Below are positions 6,659 to 14,762 of a stretch of DNA of 15,727 nt, piece after piece. The notes under the pieces are model-generated. The model searched no databases and was not told where the DNA came from. It was given only the letters and a program-made list of their open reading frames with translations. The stretch's first letter is position 1; every line of letters begins with the position of its first letter. Made by a program: the position numbers and the translations under genes. Source of the DNA: JBBQVS01 sp964657325 (GTDB lineage: Bacteria; Chloroflexota; Ktedonobacteria; Ktedonobacterales; Ktedonobacteraceae); contig CAZZVE010000110.1 of assembly GCA_964657325.1 (NCBI GenBank), positions 1-15,727 on the forward strand, given 5' to 3'.

Positions 6659-8458
6659 ATGAGTTCTGTACAACAAACATCTGGAAACCAATCACCCCAT
6701 GCTCGTGAAATGGACGCGGCGAAACAGCTTATAAGTGCTAAAGTATTTGCAACATTTCTTACTACAGTGAGCATTGGTTTGCTCTTGATGTTCCTAACTC
6801 TTATAGTGCCATTTTTTACAGAACATCCAACCACATTACCTACACAGCTTACACAACAGATTGGTATTGCTCTCTTCGTCGCGGGCCTTGTTTCCCTTTT
6901 CACTGGAATACTGGTTGACAATACTCGCGACCGACTAGAGGGTCAAATTAGCAAATTTCTTCAAACAACAGTTACAGAAAAGCTAACAAATATCCAAGAG
7001 CAAACAGAAGAGCAAACAAAGAGGTTACAAGATAATGTTACGAAAGAACTAACGACCATTCAGGATGGTATCAAGGCGCAGACAGAACGGTTTGTCGATA
7101 CTTCTGCATCACTACAAGCAATGAGTAAGATGGATATCACACATATGTATCTGGAACGAAAGAATGCGATAGGTGATATCCGTCAAGATTTGGGAAATTT
7201 AAGTATTTCTAAAATACGGTTAATTGGTATCTCACTCAATGACTTTGTACGCGACAGCGGAGTCTTTCACGAGGTTTGGAAAGTCATTGAAGGATATATT
7301 CGTGGTGATAGTACAACATATGCTCTCAATCAGATACTTGATATTCAAGTTCTTATTATCGACCCAGCATGTCAGGGAGCACATTTACGTTCGTTAGGAG
7401 AATATCGAGACTCACCAAATGAGGCAGGCAAATCGCGGCTCGCTATGGATGTTGCTTTCACTCAAGCCAGTCTGGCTGATCTCACAAAAGCGGTTGAGAA
7501 GAATCCAAAAGTGACATTCTCTTTTCGGTTTTATCAATCTCCACCACTTCTTTTCCTACTTCATACAGACACAGCAAGTTATGTTCAATCCTACCATTTC
7601 TGGCGTTCGCGTGATCCCGATACGTCTATGCCATTGCTTAGATACAGTTGTAAGGCATCTATTCATGATAGCATGGATGCACACTTTAATTGGATATGGG
7701 AGAAGGCAGCGGTTTCGTACTCAGATTACGTTGAGCAACATAAGCATGGAACAGACAAAGGTTTACACCAAAGTGGCTTGATTAATGTCTTTGACGACCC
7801 TAAAGATGCAAAAGACCGCATCTTGGCACTTCTAAAAGGTAAAACAGAATACTTATACCTCCAAGGATTTTCACTTCGCTCGTATGCCGATGAAGCAGAC
7901 AAGCTCTACTGGCAAATAGAGGATTTAGTAAAAGAGGGGATTGTTGATATAAGAATACTGCTGATCAATCCCGACTCGGAACAAGCGATCTACCGAGCAT
8001 TTCGTGAGTATCGTCTCGAAGACCCACTAAAGCACAAGAAGTCATTTGATGACTTTAGCAAAGGAATGTACAAGAGTAGCCAACTATATCGAGACACAGA
8101 GCGCACAATCAGGCAGTTTCGCAAAATAGACAACTCAAAGAATACTTTTCATTTCAAATGGTATAAAACAGCACCGTACTGTTTCATGCTCATGGTTGAT
8201 GAGTCGGTCCTTGTTGAGCAATATCACTATGGTAAGATAGGTCCAAGTGTAGGGACGAAGATTCTAGGACGAGACATGGCTCGTTTTGAGTATGTGAAAG
8301 AGCCGTCTGACCTTTACGAAGTAGAAAAGCCGCTTCAAACGTACTACCTTATGAAAGAGCATTTCAAGTTCGTGTATGAAGAGTGTGCTGAAGATGTTCC
8401 AGACGATTTTGGTGTTACCAACAGTGAAGATACACTTTCATCAAATAGAACGTTGTAG
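6659..8458 (+). CDS. Membrane protein with coiled coil and duplicated degenerate PLD-like domain, function unknown
   Basis: The 599-residue product has no recognisable name. Its N-terminus is polar, followed by TM1 at about 29-53 and TM2 at about 68-86. The segment 93-150 is rich in Glu/Gln/Lys/Thr and repetitive (EKLTNIQEQTEEQTKRLQDN), consistent with a long coiled coil. The rest is two copies of one domain, at about 163-350 and 374-576. Matching elements are IRLIGISL/LYLQGFSL, LDIQVLIIDP/VDIRILLINP followed by an R-x-x-x-E-Y-R helix, TFSFRFYQSPP/TFHFKWYKTAP, HTD/MVD preceding a VQSYH/VEQYH strand, and a final aromatic helix with HFNWIWEKA/HFKFVYEEC. The fold order resembles phospholipase D-like domains found in regulatory and conflict proteins, but neither copy has a complete HxKx4D motif, so a binding or signalling role is more likely than hydrolysis. 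Both TM segments are N-terminal, so both modules should lie in the cytoplasm. AAGGGG precedes the ATG by 8 nt. It stands alone between convergent and divergent neighbours. Confidence 0.85.
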   Translation: MSSVQQTSGNQSPHAREMDAAKQLISAKVFATFLTTVSIGLLLMFLTLIVPFFTEHPTTLPTQLTQQIGIALFVAGLVSLFTGILVDNTRDRLEGQISKFLQTTVTEKLTNIQEQTEEQTKRLQDNVTKELTTIQDGIKAQTERFVDTSASLQAMSKMDITHMYLERKNAIGDIRQDLGNLSISKIRLIGISLNDFVRDSGVFHEVWKVIEGYIRGDSTTYALNQILDIQVLIIDPACQGAHLRSLGEYRDSPNEAGKSRLAMDVAFTQASLADLTKAVEKNPKVTFSFRFYQSPPLLFLLHTDTASYVQSYHFWRSRDPDTSMPLLRYSCKASIHDSMDAHFNWIWEKAAVSYSDYVEQHKHGTDKGLHQSGLINVFDDPKDAKDRILALLKGKTEYLYLQGFSLRSYADEADKLYWQIEDLVKEGIVDIRILLINPDSEQAIYRAFREYRLEDPLKHKKSFDDFSKGMYKSSQLYRDTERTIRQFRKIDNSKNTFHFKWYKTAPYCFMLMVDESVLVEQYHYGKIGPSVGTKILGRDMARFEYVKEPSDLYEVEKPLQTYYLMKEHFKFVYEECAEDVPDDFGVTNSEDTLSSNRTL

Positions 8459-8507
8459 ACAAACTAGATGTTAAGCAACAGGGTATAGTAGGGCCAATTT
8501 GTTCAGT

Positions 8508-9716
8508 TTAAGAGGCAGAAATAGGGTGTGGATGCGTTTGCAACGTGAACCAAAACACCATCATGGCAATTGCCAGGGCAATCACATAGGGCATGAGAGA
8601 CCAGAGACCAACGGCCTGTGCAAGGTTGCCAGCTAACCAGGGAAATAATGCGGCTCCCATACTGCCGAGACTGGCAAGAAAACCGATGGCACTTGCAAGA
8701 ATACGTGATGGAACGAGTTGAGACATTAGACCAATAGTTGTTGGGAAGATTGGCCCAAGACAGAATCCCGTGAAGCATAACCCGAATGCGGCGACAGCAT
8801 TAATTGGAATGAGCCAGACAATCAGCACTCCGCTAACAACACCAAAAAGGCAACCCTGTATCAAACGCCTGTCGCCAAAGCGCAACGCGACGTGCGGTAA
8901 GACGAGACGGCCCAACGTAAGACCAATCCAATAGCCACTCACGATCCAACCTGAAAAAAGAGGTAGTCCATGTCGCTCTTCAAGGAGAAAGCTATAACTC
9001 CAATTGCCTAAACTTACCTCTGTGCCAACATAGAAAAGCAGAAAGAGCGCAGCAATCCATACAACTCTGCGCTTGAGTGCACTCGCTAGAGTATTCTTTT
9101 CGGTACTCGTTCCACTTTCTTGTGCCGTGGTGGTACGACGTTGAAAGGATAGCATCACAGCAATAAATAACACAATGCTTATGACTACCCATGTGCCATA
9201 GACGAAGTTCCAGGTCAAGCCAATAGCAAGAATTGTAGATGCAAGTAATGGACCAAGTAATGCGCCAATGCCGTAGAATGCATGAAGATAGTTGAGCAAG
9301 GCAGTATTGCGCGGTAAGCCAGCTATGTATGCATTTAAGCCAGCATCGAGCAGTGCACCGCCAAAACCAAGTGGTAATAACATGAGCAGTGTTACCCAAA
9401 ATGGCGGAACGGTACTTAACACAAAGGCACTCGTTAAAAAGCTACCAACACCTAAAAGCAGGAAGAGACGAATACCGAGTTTGCCTACGAGAGGTCCACT
9501 ATTAAATGCCGCGATGAGATAGCCAAGAACGGCGCATAAGAAAAGCAGTCCAATAGTTGCCTTGTTAACGTGGTACTGCACCTGAAGGCTGGGAAGAAGA
9601 ACACCTGTTGCGCCATCGTTCGCACCGATAAGAATGAATGCGAAAAAGGCTATTGCTATTTGTATACGAAGGGCAGGTGTTCTCGTTACTTGCTGCTCCT
9701 GTTCCGTTTTTGCCAT
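8508..9716 (-). CDS. MFS transporter, FHS/fucose permease-like
   Basis: The 402-residue product is strongly hydrophobic, with about twelve predicted membrane helices in two halves joined by a polar loop at about 193-216. An N-terminal GANDGATGVLLPSLQ, the loop GPLVGKLGIR (74-83), the LLNYLHAFYGIGALLGP segment (140-156) and GTEVSLGNW (231-239) are typical of the FHS subfamily, which includes fucose permease and BSC6-type sugar or metabolite transporters. The substrate cannot be read from sequence. It starts 22 bp after the stop codon of the molybdopterin oxidoreductase on the same strand, so the two are probably co-transcribed and the transporter may move that enzyme's substrate or product. 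The ribosome binding site is weak: AGGA only about 3 nt before the ATG, so translation may depend on coupling. The gene converges with the 599-residue protein gene across a 49-bp gap with no visible terminator. Confidence 0.85.
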   Translation of the reverse strand: MAKTEQEQQVTRTPALRIQIAIAFFAFILIGANDGATGVLLPSLQVQYHVNKATIGLLFLCAVLGYLIAAFNSGPLVGKLGIRLFLLLGVGSFLTSAFVLSTVPPFWVTLLMLLPLGFGGALLDAGLNAYIAGLPRNTALLNYLHAFYGIGALLGPLLASTILAIGLTWNFVYGTWVVISIVLFIAVMLSFQRRTTTAQESGTSTEKNTLASALKRRVVWIAALFLLFYVGTEVSLGNWSYSFLLEERHGLPLFSGWIVSGYWIGLTLGRLVLPHVALRFGDRRLIQGCLFGVVSGVLIVWLIPINAVAAFGLCFTGFCLGPIFPTTIGLMSQLVPSRILASAIGFLASLGSMGAALFPWLAGNLAQAVGLWSLMPYVIALAIAMMVFWFTLQTHPHPISAS

Positions 9717-9738
9717 GGTTCCTGACTATCCAATCTAG

Positions 9739-11994
9739 TTATACGTAAGCTGTTTGTTTCTTCTCCACCTTGACAGCAACACCATTAAGAGCAGCATTGC
9801 CTGACAAAACGTCAATGGCCTCTTCATCAGTCAGGATATTCGTGTTCACTCCTGCATGCTCTGTTGCGATATGTTGATGTGTGCCTGATAGATTGTGTCC
9901 CCAGCCATGCGGAATACTTACCACTCCTGGCATGATGGCGTCTGTAATCTCTATGGGAGCCTCGATAGTACCAACGCGAGAGGTGATACACACAATTTCA
10001 CCATTTGTCACACTCAAATGCGTTGCATCATTCGGATGCATATGTAAGATGCAACGGTCTTTCCCCTTTGTAAGTGCATGAATATTGTGCATCCAGGAAT
10101 TGTTTGAACGCAGATCACGCCGACCAATTAAGAGCATCTGCCCCGGTGTTCTAGCAAGGGACGCCTGTAATCGCTCTACGTCTGTAACGATTATTGCAGG
10201 AGCAAGTTCTATCTTGCCTGATGCTGTACGCAATACCTCTGGTATACGAGGTTGCAACGGACCAAGGTCAACACCATGTGGCGCTGCTTCTAATATCGCA
10301 AGGCTTATACCATCCTGTTGAGCATTGAAGCCATCGCCATAGGGACCGATGCGCAACATAAAATCGAGTATACGCTCAGGTCCTCGACGAGGTTGCAGAG
10401 CAACAACAATTTCAGAGGCATCGCGTCCCTGAATAGGTGATCCCTTCGTCGCTATTTCACGCTGAATGAGTTGCCCTATGGTCATGTCATCCATCATAGT
10501 AGTATCAATCGCTGTTCCTTGCCCCATGAGAATCGCGGCAAGGAACAGCAATACCTCCCACTCGTCAAGCGCATCTGGTTCACGCTCAATAGCTGGAGCG
10601 GAATAGTTGGCGATATTGTGCGCAGCCAGTTGATATAATGCAATGTCGTAATGTGAGCGAGCAAGTGCTGGAAGGGGCGGAAGAATGACATTAGCATAAC
10701 GCGTTGTCTCATTGAGATACATGTCCACGCTTACCATAAAATTCAGTTGCTCTAATGACTGTTGAAGACGCTGGCTATTGGGTGTACTGAGCACAGGATT
10801 ACCCGCAATAGTAATCAATGCCTTTACCTGACCATCACCAGGAGTATCAATTTCTTCGGCAAGACATACGACGGGTAATTCGCCAAAGAGTTCAGGCAAG
10901 CCTCGTACCCGGCTCTTCCAACGTCCAACTTGTGTACTCCGTCCTCGGCCCGGAAGACCACTTGTGTTCCGTGCACCAGCCGCGGCTTTAGGGAACATCG
11001 CCCCACCTTCACGGTCAAGATTGCCAGTCAACGTATTAAGCACATCGACCAACCAGCTTGCCAGTGTGCCGAACTCTTGCGTGCATGTGCCGATACGTCC
11101 ATAAACTGCCGCGTGTGCTGTACTTGCCAATGTACGAGCGATTGTCCGAATCGTGTCGGCATCAATACCGCATAGGGCCGCGACCTGTTCTGGCGAAAAA
11201 TGTTGAGCAAGGTCACGTACCTGTTCGAGACCTGTAACGTATTCGGCAAGACGCCCTAGATGAACAAGGTTCTCGGCGAAAAGTGTGTGTACAAGCGCAA
11301 AGAGGAAATGAGCGTCGTAGCCGGGACGAATAAAATGATGCTCATCTGCCTCTTGTGCAGTACGGGTACGATACGGGTCGATCACAATCAGTTTACCACC
11401 TCGCGCACGTAAGCGACGGAGACGCCCCCGCATATCAGGTGCAGTAAGCAGGCTACCGTTTGATACCAGAGGATTTGCGCCAAGAAGCAGGAGATATTCC
11501 GTTCGTTCGAGGTCGGGCACAGGTACACTGAGAGGCGTGCCAAACATGAGCGCGGCAGAAACCTGTTTGGGTAACTGATCCACACTTGTGGCGGAGTAAA
11601 TATTTTGTGTACCAGCGGCACGTAACATCACTGGAAGATAGAGCATACTAGAGAGATTATGTGCATTAGGATTACCTGCGTAGATAGCTAAAGCGTTACG
11701 CCCATGCTGTTTGAGAATTGGAGTAAGGCCACGTTCAATTTCTACAAAGGCTTCGTGCCATGAGACTGTTTGCCATTGCCCATTCTCTCTACGTATTCTC
11801 GGCTCACGAATACGGTCAGGATCAGTGTCCAGTTCTTTCAGCCCATACGCTTTTGGGCAAATATGCCCCTTACTGAACACGTCCTCGCTATCACCCTTAA
11901 TGGAAAAGACCTCACCTCCCTGCGTGACAACCTCCAATCCACACGTTGCTTCGCACAAAGGACATGTTATATAGCTCGTCTTTGTCACTGGCAT
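9739..11994 (-). CDS. Molybdopterin-dependent oxidoreductase (DMSO reductase family, formate dehydrogenase-like), uncharacterised substrate
   Basis: The 751-residue product is a single-subunit member of the DMSO reductase family. The N-terminal [4Fe-4S] motif is complete: C11-x2-C14-x3-C18 and C46 in CPK, with the electron-relay Lys at 48. The molybdopterin-binding core follows, with NPLVSNGSLL-like and VIDPYRTRTAQEADEH segments. The C-terminal dinucleotide-binding domain is at about 630-735 (LLIGRRDLRSNNSWMHN, then MHPNDA and IPHGWGHN). There is no Tat or other signal peptide, so it should be cytoplasmic. By hand alignment to formate dehydrogenases, the Mo-ligand Cys/Sec falls on Asp139 in SATSVDQLPK, so it is unlikely to be an ordinary formate dehydrogenase. 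No electron-transfer subunits lie nearby; ferredoxin or another soluble carrier may serve. GGAG lies 6 nt before the ATG. The MFS gene follows 22 bp downstream. Confidence 0.88.
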   Translation of the reverse strand: MPVTKTSYITCPLCEATCGLEVVTQGGEVFSIKGDSEDVFSKGHICPKAYGLKELDTDPDRIREPRIRRENGQWQTVSWHEAFVEIERGLTPILKQHGRNALAIYAGNPNAHNLSSMLYLPVMLRAAGTQNIYSATSVDQLPKQVSAALMFGTPLSVPVPDLERTEYLLLLGANPLVSNGSLLTAPDMRGRLRRLRARGGKLIVIDPYRTRTAQEADEHHFIRPGYDAHFLFALVHTLFAENLVHLGRLAEYVTGLEQVRDLAQHFSPEQVAALCGIDADTIRTIARTLASTAHAAVYGRIGTCTQEFGTLASWLVDVLNTLTGNLDREGGAMFPKAAAGARNTSGLPGRGRSTQVGRWKSRVRGLPELFGELPVVCLAEEIDTPGDGQVKALITIAGNPVLSTPNSQRLQQSLEQLNFMVSVDMYLNETTRYANVILPPLPALARSHYDIALYQLAAHNIANYSAPAIEREPDALDEWEVLLFLAAILMGQGTAIDTTMMDDMTIGQLIQREIATKGSPIQGRDASEIVVALQPRRGPERILDFMLRIGPYGDGFNAQQDGISLAILEAAPHGVDLGPLQPRIPEVLRTASGKIELAPAIIVTDVERLQASLARTPGQMLLIGRRDLRSNNSWMHNIHALTKGKDRCILHMHPNDATHLSVTNGEIVCITSRVGTIEAPIEITDAIMPGVVSIPHGWGHNLSGTHQHIATEHAGVNTNILTDEEAIDVLSGNAALNGVAVKVEKKQTAYV

Positions 11995-12149
11995 GACCTT
12001 CTCCTCTTCTCTGTCGTTGATGTGCAGCTTATCAAATAGTTGTTAGCATTATGGCACTATTCTTAGCCTCATGGCTAGGATGCTTATAGTTTTTAGCGTA
12101 AAATAGTTAGTGGTACAAGAGAAAAAGATGCGTTTCGAGGAGGTGTACT
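11995..12149. promoter_or_regulatory. Divergent control region with nested inverted repeat
   Basis: This 155-bp spacer must hold the promoters for both the oxidoreductase-MFS pair (minus) and the acetyltransferase (plus). A stem CTTAGCC/GGCTAGG with loop TCAT spans 12062-12079 (7 pairs, one G-T). AGCAT (12045-12049) can pair with ATGCT (12080-12084) around it. This may be an operator or RNA structure for either gene. I find no convincing -35/-10 pair, and it lacks the size and visible structure expected of a molybdenum-cofactor riboswitch. Confidence 0.3.
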
Positions 12150-12638
12150 TTGCACTTTAAGAATGTTGATATATTCATACGGGAGGCACACCTTGCTGAC
12201 ATATCAAAGATTTATACTCTTCTCATACAGGTACAGCTATCGGCTGATGATATCTTGGTTGATGGTACGCGCTACTGGCTTGTAGAGGATAAACATAAAC
12301 AGCTTGTGGGGACTTTCGGTTTAGAACTAGGGTATGAGGCGGTTTTGCTTCGCAGTGCTGCAATTAATCCATCGTTTCAAGGTCAAGGAATTGGCATGTA
12401 CTTAGTCCAGCACGTTCTGAATGAGGCAAAGAGTGCTGGCTACCAGCATGCCTATCTCTTTAGCACGAATGCAGGAACATACTGGCAACATATGGGTTTT
12501 CATGAGGTTCCTGTGTCTGAGCTTGTGACAGCTTTGCCTGATGCACCGCAAGTACAGAAGTACAAAGCGTTGGGCTGGCTACCAACGGAGGTAGCATGGC
12601 GGTGTGACTTAGTAGTGCAAGACAAAAATGCTCAGTAA
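12150..12638 (+). CDS. GNAT family N-acetyltransferase, ArsN2-like
   Basis: The 162-residue product has the GNAT fold order: IREAHLADISKIYTLL at 10-25, strand WLVEDKHKQLVGTFGLEL (43-60), LLRSAAINPSFQGQGIGMYLV with the acetyl-CoA pyrophosphate motif QGQGIG (77-82), and YLFSTNAGTYWQHMGFHEVP (102-121). The GLE...LLRS(A)A-x-x-P sequence and the T/S-x-A-x-x-[YF]-x-x-x-GF-x-x-V-P ending resemble ArsN2-type acetyltransferases, often found beside arsenic resistance genes. No ars genes occur here, so the substrate is uncertain. Translation starts at TTG. The strong AGGAGGT at 12138-12144 lies 5 nt upstream and no better in-frame ATG is near, which makes the TTG convincing. It converges with the metallo-hydrolase gene 46 bp downstream. 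Confidence 0.83.
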   Translation: MHFKNVDIFIREAHLADISKIYTLLIQVQLSADDILVDGTRYWLVEDKHKQLVGTFGLELGYEAVLLRSAAINPSFQGQGIGMYLVQHVLNEAKSAGYQHAYLFSTNAGTYWQHMGFHEVPVSELVTALPDAPQVQKYKALGWLPTEVAWRCDLVVQDKNAQ

Positions 12639-12684
12639 AGATACAAACTGCTCGATGTTCTAGTCCTGCGTAGAAAGTATTCCT

Positions 12685-13638
12685 TTATGCTTGTTGGAAG
12701 TACCACTTATAGAGAAAAAGTAGATTGTCTGTGAAAGTGCTTTGACCATCCCAATCCGTGTAGGAAGGTGGAATGACAATACCTAGATTTTGCTCATCAA
12801 CTTCTCCCTTTTCAACAGCTTGGGCAACGAGTTGTAGTAGATTAGAAAGATATTGTCGCATAACTACAACATCTGCGAACGTTCCTACTGGTCCATGACC
12901 TGGTACAACAACATTGAGATTCAACGCCTCTACTTGTATAAGGCTGTGTATCCACTGTTCAAGGTTACTGTCTCCCATGCTTGGATGAAAACGCACTTGA
13001 ACGATATCTCCAAGAAACGCGACAGCATCTTCAGGTAAGTAGAGTATTGCATCACTTGAAGTATGTCCCCCGCCAAAGCTGATAATCTCAGCTCTTCTTT
13101 TGGGTCCATGTAAGACCAGACGATGCTCAAACGTTAGATCAGGAAGTCTCAATTTCAACTGATGCAAGTCGGATGATAGTGCTTGAATGTCTTCCAAGTA
13201 ACGTTTCAGTTCCCTCCGCCTTTGAGAATTGGATTCCTCATTGAGACGTTCAGTGAGGTGTTGAGCCGACTCTTGCCCTGTCCGTACCTGCTCAAGAAAT
13301 ATAGGATTTCGCGTTGCCATGAGCTGTCGAGTTTTTTCGGTCGAGATGATTTTTGCATATGGAAATGCATGATTTCCAAACACGTGGTCAGCATGACGAT
13401 GACTATTTAATACATAACCGACGGGACGTTGCGTTACTTTTTCAGCAGCCTCTCGCAGGTTGGTAGCTGCGGTGAGAGTAAAAAATGTGTCGAACACTAG
13501 CGTCTCATTCCCCAAATCCACGATGCCTGCATTTCCCCACGCGCCCATTCCTTCGATCACGATAGCAGCGAAAATTCCTTCTGCGACTTGTTCTAGTCGA
13601 AAGTATGGTGATGTGAACAATGATGAAGTTGATTGCAC
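12685..13638 (-). CDS. Metallo-beta-lactamase fold hydrolase
   Basis: The product is 317 residues from the GTG at 13638. The metal ligands of the MBL fold are all present: HRHADH (80-85), H192 in GGGHTSSD, D211 in FLGDIV and H248 in VPGHGPVG. The family hydrolyses thioesters, lactones, beta-lactams and other substrates with one or two zinc ions. The segment between motifs, about 86-185, is long and helical with a charged RRRELKRYLEDIQ stretch, as in SoxH/glyoxalase II-like proteins. The specific substrate is not evident, and no signal peptide is seen. An in-frame ATG at 13692 would add 18 residues, but it has no ribosome binding site and overlaps promoter-like sequence. The GTG has AAAGGA about 9 nt upstream and begins just before the first recognisable strand. 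The gene is divergent from purU. Confidence 0.85.
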   Translation of the reverse strand: MQSTSSLFTSPYFRLEQVAEGIFAAIVIEGMGAWGNAGIVDLGNETLVFDTFFTLTAATNLREAAEKVTQRPVGYVLNSHRHADHVFGNHAFPYAKIISTEKTRQLMATRNPIFLEQVRTGQESAQHLTERLNEESNSQRRRELKRYLEDIQALSSDLHQLKLRLPDLTFEHRLVLHGPKRRAEIISFGGGHTSSDAILYLPEDAVAFLGDIVQVRFHPSMGDSNLEQWIHSLIQVEALNLNVVVPGHGPVGTFADVVVMRQYLSNLLQLVAQAVEKGEVDEQNLGIVIPPSYTDWDGQSTFTDNLLFLYKWYFQQA

Positions 13639-13680
13639 TAGAGAGGTTCCTTTCTCTTGACAGCTATAACTGCGACACAT

Positions 13681-13686
13681 ATTATA
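13681..13686 (-). promoter_or_regulatory. Candidate -10 box of the metallo-hydrolase gene
   Basis: The reverse strand reads a perfect TATAAT at 13686-13681, 42 nt upstream of the preferred GTG start. It would give a leader of about 35 nt containing the AAAGGA site. A second box, TATACT, lies at 13698-13693. Neither has a good -35 hexamer at standard spacing, so the assignment is tentative. Confidence 0.35.
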
Positions 13687-13754
13687 GCGCATAGTATATT
13701 TTCGGTTTTATATCTGACATATTCTTCGGCTATAAGAAGGGTGTTCTATTTTAC

Positions 13755-14609
13755 GTGTCTACACAAAAACATACGGTTACATTGCTTGTTTCCTGTCCTG
13801 ATAAACCAGGAATTGTAGCGGCTATTTCGCGCTTCATTTTTGAGCATCATGGGAATATTGTACAATCCGATCAGCATTCTACTCCCGACAATACATTTTT
13901 CATGCGGATAAGCATTGATGAAGAAGGATTTGCCCTCTCGCCTTCTGCGCTAACGCAGAAATTTCAAGGTATCGCTGACGCATTTTCTATGCAGTGGCAT
14001 GTTTCTTACTCGCGTTATAAGAAACGAGCTGGCATCTTTGTGTCTAAGCTCGACCACTGCCTTACCGACCTGCTATGGCGTTGGAAAAGTGGAGAGTTAG
14101 CCCTCGATATTCCATTTATTGTGAGCAACCATCGAGACATGGAAGCACTCGCGCAGATGTACGATGTGCCGTATCACTATATCCCTGTGCGCCGCGAACA
14201 TCGCGTAGAGGACGAGCAACGTATCCTGGAACTTTTGCTAGGGCAGGTCGATTTTCTGATCCTGGCTCGTTATATGCAAATCCTGGAACCCTTCTTTGTA
14301 GAGGCATATCCACGCCAGATTATCAACATCCATCATAGCTTTTTGCCGGCCTTTGTTGGGGCAAATCCCTATGCACGCGCATTTGAACGTGGTGTGAAAA
14401 TCATTGGTGCAACGGCGCACTATATCACGGAAAACTTGGATGAAGGACCAATTATCGCGCAGGATGTTATTCACTGTAATCATCGTGATACCGTAGATGA
14501 CCTCATCCGCAAGGGACGCGATGTTGAACGCAGAGTGTTAGCCGAGGCTGTAAGACTACATACGGAAGATAGAGTTCTAGTTTATGCAAATAAAACGATA
14601 GTGTTTTAA
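13755..14609 (+). CDS. purU: Formyltetrahydrofolate deformylase
   Basis: The 284-residue product hydrolyses 10-formyltetrahydrofolate to tetrahydrofolate and formate in the cytoplasm, balancing one-carbon pools and supplying formate, for example to formate-dependent purine synthesis. An N-terminal ACT domain (about 7-85, TVTLLVSCPDKPGIVAAIS) is followed by the formyltransferase-like domain. IFVSKLDHCLTDLLWRW (94-110) and IPFIVSNHRD (119-128) lead to LARYMQIL and the catalytic NIHHSFLPAF (191-200, Asn191 and His193). GATAHYITENLDEGPII (218-234) carries the catalytic Asp229. Length and domain order match PurU rather than the shorter PurN. The start is GTG with AGAAGGG about 13 nt upstream, somewhat long spacing; no better in-frame start precedes the ACT domain. 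It is divergent from the metallo-hydrolase gene and followed by a 153-bp gap. Confidence 0.95.
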   Translation: MSTQKHTVTLLVSCPDKPGIVAAISRFIFEHHGNIVQSDQHSTPDNTFFMRISIDEEGFALSPSALTQKFQGIADAFSMQWHVSYSRYKKRAGIFVSKLDHCLTDLLWRWKSGELALDIPFIVSNHRDMEALAQMYDVPYHYIPVRREHRVEDEQRILELLLGQVDFLILARYMQILEPFFVEAYPRQIINIHHSFLPAFVGANPYARAFERGVKIIGATAHYITENLDEGPIIAQDVIHCNHRDTVDDLIRKGRDVERRVLAEAVRLHTEDRVLVYANKTIVF

Positions 14610-14762
14610 CAATGGACAGGAAAGCCTCTTGAGAACTTTTTGAGCATATGATGCCTTCCTCTGAGCATCTTTTGATATATTTCGCGCTACACTTTGAAAT
14701 GAAGAAGTAAAAAGCGTGTCTTATTTTCCATCGATAGATGTCCCGCAGAGAGGACAGGTCAT

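Noticed and set aside
4952..9716. XylB and the FHS transporter as a pentose utilisation locus
   Set aside because: The transporter is paired with the molybdoenzyme gene, the two genes are separated by the 599-residue protein gene, and no isomerase or sugar regulator is present.
11995..12149. Molybdenum-cofactor riboswitch upstream of the molybdoenzyme gene
   Set aside because: The spacer has only a small nested stem and I cannot recognise the conserved multi-helix Moco RNA core. The dyad is better treated as a possible operator.
12930..13410. Overlapping short frames on both strands inside the metallo-hydrolase gene
   Set aside because: They lie wholly within a gene with all MBL motifs, have no family-like composition and no ribosome binding sites. 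They are shadows.
9739..14609. Functional link between PurU (formate producer) and the formate dehydrogenase-like molybdoenzyme
   Set aside because: They are 1.7 kb apart in different transcription units, with two unrelated genes between them. The apparent Asp at the metal-ligand position argues against ordinary formate oxidation.
14639..14680. Possible intrinsic terminator after purU (GATGC...GCATC followed by TTTT)
   Set aside because: The stem is only 5 bp with a 10-nt loop and the T-tract is short and interrupted. Too weak to call.
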